Shown here: positions 1 through 5,607 of the stretch, in pieces
Position numbering within the stretch: position 1 is the stretch's first letter
How the letters are laid out: each line of letters opens with the position of its first letter
Source of the DNA: UBA4615 sp044359175
GTDB taxonomy: Bacteria; Pseudomonadota; Gammaproteobacteria; Burkholderiales; Burkholderiaceae_E
Reading direction: 5' to 3'
Assembly: GCA_044359175.1 (NCBI GenBank)
Contig: JBIKMO010000285.1
Location: 1 to 5,607, forward strand
Length of the DNA stretch: 5,607 nucleotides
Program-made: the position numbers and the translations under genes
The notes under the pieces: generated by a model
Told to the model about the DNA's origin: nothing
Database searches by the model: none
Seen by the model: only the letters and a program-made list of their open reading frames with translations

Positions 1-690
1 GTGGCCGCGCCGATCCGCGGGTACCTGAAGGCGGTGCACGCGCGTCCGGGCGACGCGGTGCGCGCGGGCGACCTGCTCGCCGAGCTCGGCGACCGCGACC
101 TGGAGCTCGACCGCACGCGCCTGCGCAGCGAGCTCGCCCAGCACGAGGGCGCGGCCGCGGCGGCGATGGCGCGCGGCGAGCGCGCGGCGATGGCGGTCGC
201 GCAGTCGAAGGTCGAGGAGACGCGGTCGCGGCTGGGGCTGGTCGAGCACCAGCTCGAGCAGATCCGGCTGCGCGCGCCGATCGACGGCGTGCTGATCCAA
301 GGCGACCTGTGGCAGCAACTCGGCGCACCGGTGGACCGCGGCCAGTCGCTGTTCGTGGTCGCGCCGGTGCACCGCCACCGCGTGGTGGTCGAACTCGACG
401 AACGCGACCTGCGCCGGGTGTACGCCGGCCAGCCGGGCCGTCTCGCGCTGTCGGCGCTGCCGTGGGACGCGCTGCCGGTGTCGATCGAGCGCATCGCCCC
501 GGCGGCGGCCTCACTCGACGGCCGCAACGTGTTCGAGCTCGAGGCGAGGCTCACCGAGCCGGACGGCGGCCTGCGCCCGGGCCTGCGCGGCGTCGCCCAC
601 CTTCAGGCCGGGCGGGCGCCGCCGCTGCGCGAATGGGGGCGGCGGGTCGCCGAGGCGGCCGCCCGCGTCGCCTGGCGCTGGCTGCCGTGA
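1..690 (+). CDS. HlyD-family periplasmic adaptor protein, 5'-truncated by window edge
   Basis: This is the C-terminal 229 residues of a membrane fusion protein that would bridge an inner-membrane partner and an outer-membrane channel in the periplasm. The visible part opens inside the first half of the biotinyl-lipoyl domain (API-GYL at residues 3-9, then RPGDAVRAGDLLAELGDRDL at 15-34). An alpha-helical hairpin of about 55 residues follows (35-89). The second lipoyl half is the family signature LRAPIDGVL (90-98), and a beta-barrel region follows (about 125-200). The protein ends in an amphipathic, Trp-containing helix (about 208-228). The GTG at base 1 is probably an internal valine, because adaptors need an N-terminal membrane anchor or signal before this point. 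The stop overlaps the start of the M50-HlyD gene, implying one operon. The family call is firm. The exporter type cannot be told from this fragment. Confidence 0.9.
   Translation: MAAPIRGYLKAVHARPGDAVRAGDLLAELGDRDLELDRTRLRSELAQHEGAAAAAMARGERAAMAVAQSKVEETRSRLGLVEHQLEQIRLRAPIDGVLIQGDLWQQLGAPVDRGQSLFVVAPVHRHRVVVELDERDLRRVYAGQPGRLALSALPWDALPVSIERIAPAAASLDGRNVFELEARLTEPDGGLRPGLRGVAHLQAGRAPPLREWGRRVAEAAARVAWRWLP
687..690 (+). other. GTGA stop-start overlap between adaptor and M50-HlyD genes
   Basis: The TGA of the upstream adaptor (688-690) shares bases with the GTG start (687-689) of the M50-HlyD gene. No purine-rich Shine-Dalgarno sequence lies at normal spacing; the nearest GAGG is about 30 bases upstream at 652-655. 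Start by termination-reinitiation is the simplest reading, and it decides the choice of start. Confidence 0.75.
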
Positions 691-2846
691 ACGCCGACGA
701 TCGGCCGCTGCACAGCCCGCTGTGGCACCGGGTCGCGGCGCTGCGACCGCGCTGGCGGATCCATGCGCGGGCCGATCCGCAGTCGGTGCGGGGCGCCACC
801 TGGCATGTCGTGGTCGGCGACGGCCGCACCGACGCACTGCGGCTCGACGCCGCGGCCTGGGCGATCGCGGGTCGCTGCGACGGCGAGCGCACGGTGGCGG
901 CGCTCTGGGACGAGGCGCTCGCCGCCGACCCCCAGGGCGCGCCGACGCAGGACGAGGCGATCGCGCTGATCGCACGGCTGGTCGATGCCCGGGTGCTCGA
1001 ATGCGACGGGCTGCCGGACGTCGACGTGCTGCTCGACGACGATCGGCGCCGCGCCGCCCGGGCGCTGCGCGGCCGGCTCAATCCGCTCGCGCCGCGGCTG
1101 CGGCTCGGTGATCCCTCCGCGCTGCTGCGGCCGCTCGCGCCGTTCGGCCGGCGCGCGTTCTCGCCGCTGGGCGCGGGCGTGTGGGTCGCGCTGCTGGCGG
1201 CCGCCGCGCTGATCGCGCTGACCGAGTGGGAGGCGATCGCGCGGCATGCGGCGCACTGGATGGACACGCCGCGCTACCTGCTGCTCGCCTGGCTGGTGTG
1301 GGTGCCGATGAAGGCGGTGCACGAGCTGGCGCATGGGCTCTCGGTGCGCCGCTGGGGCGGGGAGGTGCACGAGGCCGGCATCGGGCTGATGCTGCTGTGG
1401 CCCGCGCCCTACGTCGACGCCTCGGCCGCGCACCGGTTCGCGCACGCCGGACACCGCGCGCTCGTCGGTGCCGCGGGCATCGTCGCGGAGACCGGGCTGG
1501 CCGCCGCGGCGCTGCTGGTGTGGGCGGGCACCGGCCCGGGCTGGGTCAACGACACCGCCTTCGTGGTCGCGGTGGTGGGCACGGTGTCCACGCTGCTGTT
1601 CAACGGCAATCCGCTGCTGCGGATGGACGCGTACTTCGTGCTGTGCGACGCGTTCGGCCTGCCGAACCTGGCGAGCCGCAGCGGCCAGTGGTGGCACGCG
1701 CGCTGGCAGCGTCGCGTGCTGGGCCTGCGCGATGCCCGCGGTCCGGATCCGGCGCCGGGCGAGCGCGGCTGGCTCGAGGCCTACGCGCCGCTCTCGTGGC
1801 TCTGGCGCGTGTCGCTGCTGGCGGCGCTCGCGGTCTGGGCGGGTGCGGTCCACCGTGGCCTGGGGGCGGCGGTCGTGCTCGCGGCCCTGCTGTGGCTGGT
1901 CGGCCTGCCGCTGTGGCGGCTCGTGCGCGCGCCGTCCGAGTCGGGACAGCCCCTCGCGACGCGGGCCGCGGCCCGCATGCGGCTGGTCGCCGCCGGCGGG
2001 GGACTGCTCGCGCTCGTGCTGCTGCTGCCGCTGCCCGACCGCGTGATCGCGCCGGCCCTGGTCTGGGCGCCGGACGAAGCCCGGGTGCGCGCTGGGGTGG
2101 ACGGCTTCGTCGTGTCGGTGGCCGCCGAGGATGCGGTCGCCCGCGGCGCGCCGGTCGTGCGGCTCGACGACCCGGCGCTGCGGCGCGAGCGCGAGCGGCT
2201 GCTGCAGGCGCAGCCCGGCCTGAGCGCGGAGCTGTTCGCGCACCTGCGCACCGACCCGGCGCGCGCGCGGCAGGCCGAGGAGGCGCTCGCCCGGGCGCGT
2301 GCCGAACTCGCCGAAGTGGACGCGCGGCTCGCGCGGCTCGAGGTCGGCGCGCCGGTGGCCGGCCGCTTCGCGGTCGACCGCCCGCAGGATCTGCCCGGGC
2401 GGTTCGTCCGCGAGGGCGATGCGCTCGGTTGGGTGCTGGACGACGGCCCGCCGGTGCTGCGGGTGGCGCTCGGGCAGGACGACGCCGCGCGGCTGCGGGA
2501 CCGGGTGCACGCGGTCGACGTGCGCCTGGCCGAGCTGCCGGGCACCGTGCTGCGCGGACGGCTGCTGCGCGAGTCGCCCGCGGCGCTCGAGCGGCTGCCG
2601 GGTGCCGCGCTCGGCGAGCCCGCCGGCGGGCCGGTGCCGATCGATCCCGAGGACCGCGACGGCCTGAAGCCCGCGCGCCCGACCTACGTGATCGACGTGC
2701 GCATCGACGATCCGCTGGTGTCGGCGCCGCGGCTGGGCGGACGCGCCTGGGTCCGGCTGGACCTGGGACAGGCGAGCGCGGCCGCACAGGCGGCCCGCTG
2801 GGTGCGACAGACCGTCCGCGGGCGCTTCGCGCCCGACGCCTGGTGA
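687..2846 (+). CDS. PqqD-like / M50 (site-2 protease-like) / HlyD fusion membrane protein
   Basis: This 719-residue protein has three parts. Residues about 20-110 resemble a PqqD-like, peptide-binding domain: RGATWHVV at 35-42, the LRLD strand at 51-54, CDGERTVAALW at 64-74 and APTQDEAIALI at 85-95. Residues about 160-450 form a multi-pass membrane domain with the zinc-protease motif HELAH (212-216, catalytic E213), PYVDAS (241-246) and NGNPLLRMDAYF (306-317), whose D314 should be the third zinc ligand. Hydrophobic segments lie near 164-178, 197-211, 258-280, 290-305, 370-388, 393-410 and 433-449. Residues about 460-695 are an adaptor-like domain: lipoyl half 466-494, a short charged hairpin 497-552, second half 553-584, then a barrel. 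The start is the GTG at 687, overlapping the upstream stop as GTGA. The open frame continues upstream, but that part lies inside the previous gene. Known relatives are annotated as site-2 protease family or peptide zinc metalloprotease proteins. The substrate is unknown. Confidence 0.9.
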   Translation: MNADDRPLHSPLWHRVAALRPRWRIHARADPQSVRGATWHVVVGDGRTDALRLDAAAWAIAGRCDGERTVAALWDEALAADPQGAPTQDEAIALIARLVDARVLECDGLPDVDVLLDDDRRRAARALRGRLNPLAPRLRLGDPSALLRPLAPFGRRAFSPLGAGVWVALLAAAALIALTEWEAIARHAAHWMDTPRYLLLAWLVWVPMKAVHELAHGLSVRRWGGEVHEAGIGLMLLWPAPYVDASAAHRFAHAGHRALVGAAGIVAETGLAAAALLVWAGTGPGWVNDTAFVVAVVGTVSTLLFNGNPLLRMDAYFVLCDAFGLPNLASRSGQWWHARWQRRVLGLRDARGPDPAPGERGWLEAYAPLSWLWRVSLLAALAVWAGAVHRGLGAAVVLAALLWLVGLPLWRLVRAPSESGQPLATRAAARMRLVAAGGGLLALVLLLPLPDRVIAPALVWAPDEARVRAGVDGFVVSVAAEDAVARGAPVVRLDDPALRRERERLLQAQPGLSAELFAHLRTDPARARQAEEALARARAELAEVDARLARLEVGAPVAGRFAVDRPQDLPGRFVREGDALGWVLDDGPPVLRVALGQDDAARLRDRVHAVDVRLAELPGTVLRGRLLRESPAALERLPGAALGEPAGGPVPIDPEDRDGLKPARPTYVIDVRIDDPLVSAPRLGGRAWVRLDLGQASAAAQAARWVRQTVRGRFAPDAW
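2843..2846 (+). other. GTGA stop-start overlap between M50-HlyD and SecA-like genes
   Basis: The TGA ending the M50-HlyD gene (2844-2846) overlaps the GTG at 2843-2845 that begins the SecA-like frame. There is no convincing Shine-Dalgarno sequence in the 20 bases before it. This repeats the arrangement at 687-690 exactly and suggests coupled, stoichiometric synthesis of the two proteins. Confidence 0.7.
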
Positions 2847-4858
2847 GCGCCGGCGCGCGGCTGGCGGTGCCGGGGCCGGTCTGGGGCGAGCGGCCCCGTC
2901 GGCCCGAGCTCCTGGAGCCGCCCGGCGGTGCGACGCCCGCGCCTCGGCGCGGCGGGCCGGGCGGCCCCTGGGCGCGGCTGCGCGCGCGGCGCCGCGGCGC
3001 GGACGCCGGTTCGATCGCCGCCGCGGCCGAGGCGCTCGCGCGGCGGCTCGAAGGCGCAGGGGCGCGGGCCGCGCTCGGGCGCGCGCAGGCGCGCCTCGCA
3101 GCCCACGGGCTGACCGCGCCGGCGCTGGTCGCCGCGCTCGGCGTGGCCGGCGCGCTGATGGCGCGCGCGACCGGTCTGGTGCCGCGCACGAACCAGTACG
3201 CCTGCGCGGCGCTGCTGCTGGGCGAGCGGCTGGTCGAGATGGATACCGGCGAAGGCAAGAGCGTGGCGGTGGCGCTCGCCGCCGGCGTCGCGGCGCTCGG
3301 CGGCGCGCCGGTCCACGTGCTGACCGCGAACCCGTACCTCGCCGCGCGCGACGCGCAGGCGTTCGAGCGCTACTACGCTCGGCTCGGCCTGAGCGTGGCC
3401 GCGGTCGACGAGCAGGCCGACGAGCCGGCGCGGCGCGCCGCGTGGTCCGCCGACGTCGCCTATGCGGCCGCCCGCACGCTCGGCTTCGACGACCTGCGCG
3501 ACGGGCTGGCCGACGCCGCGGGCGGGCAGCCGCTGCTGCGCGGGCTGTGCGTTGCGATCGTCGACGAGGCCGACTCGATCCTGCTCGACGAGGCGCGCAC
3601 GCCGCTGGTGATCGCCGAGGCGCACGACGACCCGCAGCACCGGGCGCGCGCCTGGCAGGCGCTCGAGGTCGCCCGTCGGCTGCATCCGGGACGGGACTTC
3701 GAGCCGGACGCCGCCGGCGGCCTGCGGCTGACCGACGCGGGCCGGGCGGCGATGGCGGCGCAGGCCGAACCTGCGCCCGCGGATGCGGCGCGCGATCGGT
3801 CCGCGCACGGTCTGGTCGCGCGGCGGCTCGCCGATCTCGTGCCGCAGGCGCTGGCCGCGCTGCACCTGCTGCGGCGCGACGTCGACTACCTGGTGGCCGA
3901 CCGGGCGATCGTGCTGGTCGACGCGGCCACCGGGCGCGCGTCGCCGCAGCGCAGGCTGTCGCGCGAACTGCACGCGCTGGTCGCGTTGAAGGAGGGGCTG
4001 CCGCCGCCGCCGGGCACGCAGGTGCGCGCCAGCGTCACCTACCCGCGGCTGTTCGCCCGCTACCACCACCTGTGCGGCACGAGCGGCACGCTCGCCGAGG
4101 GGCGGCGCGAGTTCCGCCGCGACTACGGGCTGCGCGTGGAGCGCGTGGAGCGCATGCATCCGTGCCGCCGCGCGCACGGCCCGATGCGGCTGTACCGGGA
4201 TCGGGACGGGCAGTTCGGCGCGGCGGTCGCGCGTGCCGGCGCGCTCGCGGACGCGGGGCGCTGCGTGCTGGTCGCCACCGACTCGGTCGAGGAGTCGGCC
4301 GCGCTCGCTGCGGCCTTCGCCGCCGCCGGCCGCGAGGTCGCGGTGCTGGATGCACGGCACGACCGCGACGAGCACGCGCGCGTGGCGCAGGCGGGCGCCG
4401 CCGGCCGGATCACGATCAGCACGCAGATGGCCGGCCGCGGCACCGACATCCGGCTCGAGCCGGCGGCGGCCGCCGCTGGCGGCCTGCACGTGCTTAGCCT
4501 GCAGCACAACCGCAGCCGCCGCATCGACCGTCAGGTGGCCGGGCGGGCGGCGCGCCAGGCCGATCCGGGCAGCACCGAGCACTGGCCGCGGCTGTCCGGC
4601 GGCGCGCTGCAGGATCCCCGGCTGCCGCCGCCGCTGCGCTGGGTGCTGCGCGCCGCTCGGCCGTTCGCGCGCCGCGGGTCGGGCAACGCCCGGCCGCCGG
4701 GCGAGCGGCTCGCCGCCGTCTGCCTGTGGTGGCTGTGCCGGCTCTGGTGGCGCCAGGACGACGCGACCGCGCGGGCGACCGCGCTCGGCCACGATCGTCG
4801 CTGGTCAAGGCGACTGCATTTCGCTACGATCGGCACTTCAAAGACTCGACTCGAGTAG
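2843..4858 (+). CDS. SecA-like translocation ATPase, compact form lacking the SecA C-terminal domains
   Basis: This 671-residue protein carries the SecA motor motifs in order. They are a Q-motif-like Q118 spaced 21 residues before the Walker lysine as in SecA, Walker A DTGEGKS (134-140, K139), LTANPYLAARD (160-170), LGFDDLRD (213-220), Walker B VDEADSILLDEARTPLVI (240-257), RRDVDYLV (344-351), HLCGTSGT (409-416), TQMAGRGTDI (527-536), GGLHVL (546-551) and SRRIDRQVAGRAARQADPGS (558-577). The family normally reaches about 800-900 residues. Here the region between ARTPL and RDVDY (preprotein cross-linking domain) is shortened, and almost nothing recognisable follows motif VI. The long scaffold helix, wing domain and Cys-rich tail are absent. 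Instead there is a Trp-rich hydrophobic patch (624-636). The first 55 residues are a Pro/Gly/Arg-rich stretch. The GTG start overlaps the previous stop, and GTG at 2867 is an alternative. A dedicated export motor is inferred from the neighbours; DEAD-box helicase is unlikely given the SecA-specific motifs. Confidence 0.9.
   Translation: MSAGARLAVPGPVWGERPRRPELLEPPGGATPAPRRGGPGGPWARLRARRRGADAGSIAAAAEALARRLEGAGARAALGRAQARLAAHGLTAPALVAALGVAGALMARATGLVPRTNQYACAALLLGERLVEMDTGEGKSVAVALAAGVAALGGAPVHVLTANPYLAARDAQAFERYYARLGLSVAAVDEQADEPARRAAWSADVAYAAARTLGFDDLRDGLADAAGGQPLLRGLCVAIVDEADSILLDEARTPLVIAEAHDDPQHRARAWQALEVARRLHPGRDFEPDAAGGLRLTDAGRAAMAAQAEPAPADAARDRSAHGLVARRLADLVPQALAALHLLRRDVDYLVADRAIVLVDAATGRASPQRRLSRELHALVALKEGLPPPPGTQVRASVTYPRLFARYHHLCGTSGTLAEGRREFRRDYGLRVERVERMHPCRRAHGPMRLYRDRDGQFGAAVARAGALADAGRCVLVATDSVEESAALAAAFAAAGREVAVLDARHDRDEHARVAQAGAAGRITISTQMAGRGTDIRLEPAAAAAGGLHVLSLQHNRSRRIDRQVAGRAARQADPGSTEHWPRLSGGALQDPRLPPPLRWVLRAARPFARRGSGNARPPGERLAAVCLWWLCRLWWRQDDATARATALGHDRRWSRRLHFATIGTSKTRLE
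4802..4830 (+). promoter_or_regulatory. Candidate sigma70-type promoter inside the 3' end of the SecA-like gene
   Basis: TGGTCA at 4802-4807 matches four of six bases of the -35 consensus. TACGAT at 4825-4830 matches four of six of the -10 consensus. They are separated by exactly 17 bases. The predicted transcription start, near 4837, lies before the downstream adaptor gene. Support comes from the sharp local drop in G+C. Short consensus matches of this quality occur by chance, so this remains a candidate. Confidence 0.4.
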
Positions 4859-4860
4859 TC
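4843..4860 (+). promoter_or_regulatory. Imperfect palindrome centred on ACTCGAGT, possible operator
   Basis: The 8-base perfect palindrome ACTCGAGT (4849-4856) is flanked by GACT (4843-4846) and AGTC (4857-4860), which are also complementary. Two unpaired bases (CG) sit on the left side. It spans the SecA-like stop codon and lies just after the predicted transcription start. It lacks a following T-run, so it is not a terminator. A repressor site is possible but no matching regulator is visible. Confidence 0.3.
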
Positions 4861-4869
4861 GGTCCTATC

Positions 4870-5607
4870 TTGCTGATTCGAATCAACTCTTCGTCGGCGT
4901 CACCCCGGGGCTCCCGACCGGTCGCCGGGGTGGGTGGCGCGCTGGTGCTGCTGGGCGTGCTGGCCGTCTGCGGCCCGGTTGCCGCGTCCTCGCCCGGCAC
5001 GGCGGCGCCCGCGGCCACGGCGCCGGCTGCCACGCTCGGGTGCGTGATCGAGCCGACGACCACCGCCGAAGTCGCCGCGGCCGCCTCGGGGGTGCTCGAA
5101 TCGGTCCGGGTCGACCGCGGCGCGGTGGTGCGCCGCGGCGAGGTGGTCGCTACGCTGCAGTCCGAGGTCGAGCGGGCGGCGCTGGACGCGGCCCGCGCCC
5201 GCGCCGCGTCGGAGTCGGAGATGGCTGCGCTCGCCGCCGCGCGCGACCTCGCGCGGACCCGGCTGCGGCGGATGCACGAACTGGCTCGCCTCGAGTACGG
5301 CGCGCGCCTCGAGCTCGAGACCGCGGCGGCCGAATTCGAGATCGCCGATCACCGGCTGCACCAGGCGCGCGAGGCCCACGAGGTCGCGCGGCGCGAGTCC
5401 GACCTCGCGCTGCGTCAGCTCGAACTGCGGCAAGTCCGCAGCCCGATCGACGGCGTCGTCGCCGACCGCTTGCTGAACCCGGGCGAGCGCGCGGACGGCC
5501 GCCCGATCCTGCGGCTGGTCGCGATCGACCGGCTGCGCGTCGAGGTCGTAGTGCCCGCCAGCCGCTTCGGTCGCATCCGCGAGGGGATGGCCGCGAGCGT
5601 GCGGCCC
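4870..5607 (+). CDS. Periplasmic adaptor (HlyD / RND-type membrane fusion protein), 3'-truncated by window edge
   Basis: The first 246 residues of a secreted or membrane-anchored adaptor are visible, in frame to the window end. From TTG at 4870, residues 1-17 carry three arginines and residues 18-36 are hydrophobic. VAA at 37-39 fits a signal peptidase I site, followed by an Ala/Pro/Thr-rich linker (40-55). The lipoyl first half is at about 66-97 (ASGVLESVRVDRGAVVRRGE, 72-91). A long Ala/Arg/Glu-rich hairpin runs 98-188. The second half is RSPIDGVVADRLLNPGE (190-206), and a barrel begins near 220. No ATG is near, so TTG is the best start because it keeps a charged n-region. GTG at 4930 would remove it. 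No clear Shine-Dalgarno sequence is visible, and the gap after the SecA-like stop is only 11 bases. It is probably part of the same export system, with the partner unknown. Confidence 0.85.
   Translation, partial: MLIRINSSSASPRGSRPVAGVGGALVLLGVLAVCGPVAASSPGTAAPAATAPAATLGCVIEPTTTAEVAAAASGVLESVRVDRGAVVRRGEVVATLQSEVERAALDAARARAASESEMAALAAARDLARTRLRRMHELARLEYGARLELETAAAEFEIADHRLHQAREAHEVARRESDLALRQLELRQVRSPIDGVVADRLLNPGERADGRPILRLVAIDRLRVEVVVPASRFGRIREGMAASVRP
4874..4885 (+). promoter_or_regulatory. Perfect 12-base palindrome TGATTCGAATCA, possible protein-binding site
   Basis: TGATTCGAATCA is a perfect 12-base inverted repeat without spacer in the most AT-rich part of the window. It overlaps the first codons of the downstream adaptor if the TTG at 4870 is the start. 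A site of this kind could bind a dimeric regulator. Its overlap with coding sequence also leaves room for a chance occurrence. Confidence 0.35.

Noticed and set aside
309..686. In-frame upstream extension of the M50-HlyD reading frame
   Set aside because: The frame is open because of high GC, but its translation is Arg/Pro/Gly-rich and fully overlaps a clear adaptor gene in another frame. Homology-like sequence begins just after the GTG at 687.
603..2510. Long open frame on the minus strand
   Set aside because: It is an antisense shadow of the M50-HlyD gene, rich in Arg, Pro and Gln, with no recognisable motif.
1181..2842. In-frame upstream extension of the SecA-like reading frame
   Set aside because: It lies wholly within the M50-HlyD gene and encodes low-complexity Arg/Ala/Gly sequence. 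SecA-like features start only after 2843.
2684..4792. Long open frame on the minus strand opposite the SecA-like gene
   Set aside because: The composition is that of a GC-rich antisense frame, with no domain or motif, while the + strand carries a full set of SecA motifs.
2843..4858. Housekeeping SecA, or a DEAD-box RNA helicase
   Set aside because: It is too short for standard SecA and lacks its C-terminal domains. The motifs ARTPL, GFDDLRD and SRRIDRQ are SecA-type rather than RNA helicase-type.
4843..4870. Rho-independent terminator after the SecA-like gene
   Set aside because: The palindrome is short and not followed by a T-run, so it fits an operator better than a terminator.
4963..5043. 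Lipoprotein signal: LAVC at residues 31-34 or TLGC at 55-58 of the last adaptor
   Set aside because: LAVC has valine before the cysteine, and TLGC lies after a better signal peptidase I site and outside the hydrophobic core. Neither is a good lipobox.
1..5607. tRNA, rRNA, CRISPR array, insertion sequence or attachment site
   Set aside because: No such pattern was seen on either strand. The window is almost fully occupied by four coding regions.

Overview
The window comes from a very GC-rich bacterium. By eye G+C is around three quarters or more, with third codon positions almost all G or C. It is Gram-negative, because three separate periplasmic-adaptor (HlyD/membrane fusion protein) modules are present and these only make sense with an outer membrane. 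A high-GC beta- or gammaproteobacterium is the likeliest source. No gene in the window fixes the taxon.

All genes lie on the + strand. (1) 1-690 is the 3' part of a HlyD-family adaptor that starts before the window. (2) 687-2846 is a 719-residue membrane protein joining a PqqD-like N-terminal domain, an M50/site-2-protease-like membrane domain with HELAH and NPLLRMD motifs, and a C-terminal HlyD-like adaptor domain. (3) 2843-4858 is a 671-residue SecA-like ATPase. It keeps the SecA motor motifs but lacks the usual scaffold, wing and zinc-binding tail regions. (4) 4870-5607 is the 5' part of a third adaptor with a signal peptide, cut by the window end. Genes 1-2 and 2-3 each overlap by four bases (GTGA), so translation is probably coupled. 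The junction between genes 3 and 4 is a conspicuous AT-rich island with a candidate promoter and two small palindromes, so gene 4 may also be transcribed separately.

The parts suggest an envelope export machine. The PqqD-like domain could recognise a peptide or leader. The M50 domain could cleave or hold it in the inner membrane. The SecA-like motor could supply cytoplasmic energy, and the adaptors could bridge the periplasm, perhaps to a TolC-type channel outside the window. Each part is well supported by motifs. The joint function is inference, and no substrate gene, ABC transporter, outer-membrane channel or modifying enzyme is visible here. The most interesting point is the minimal SecA-like ATPase tightly coupled to an M50-HlyD protein, which resembles a dedicated secretion system separate from the housekeeping Sec pathway. 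No RNA gene, insertion sequence, CRISPR array or clear terminator was seen.
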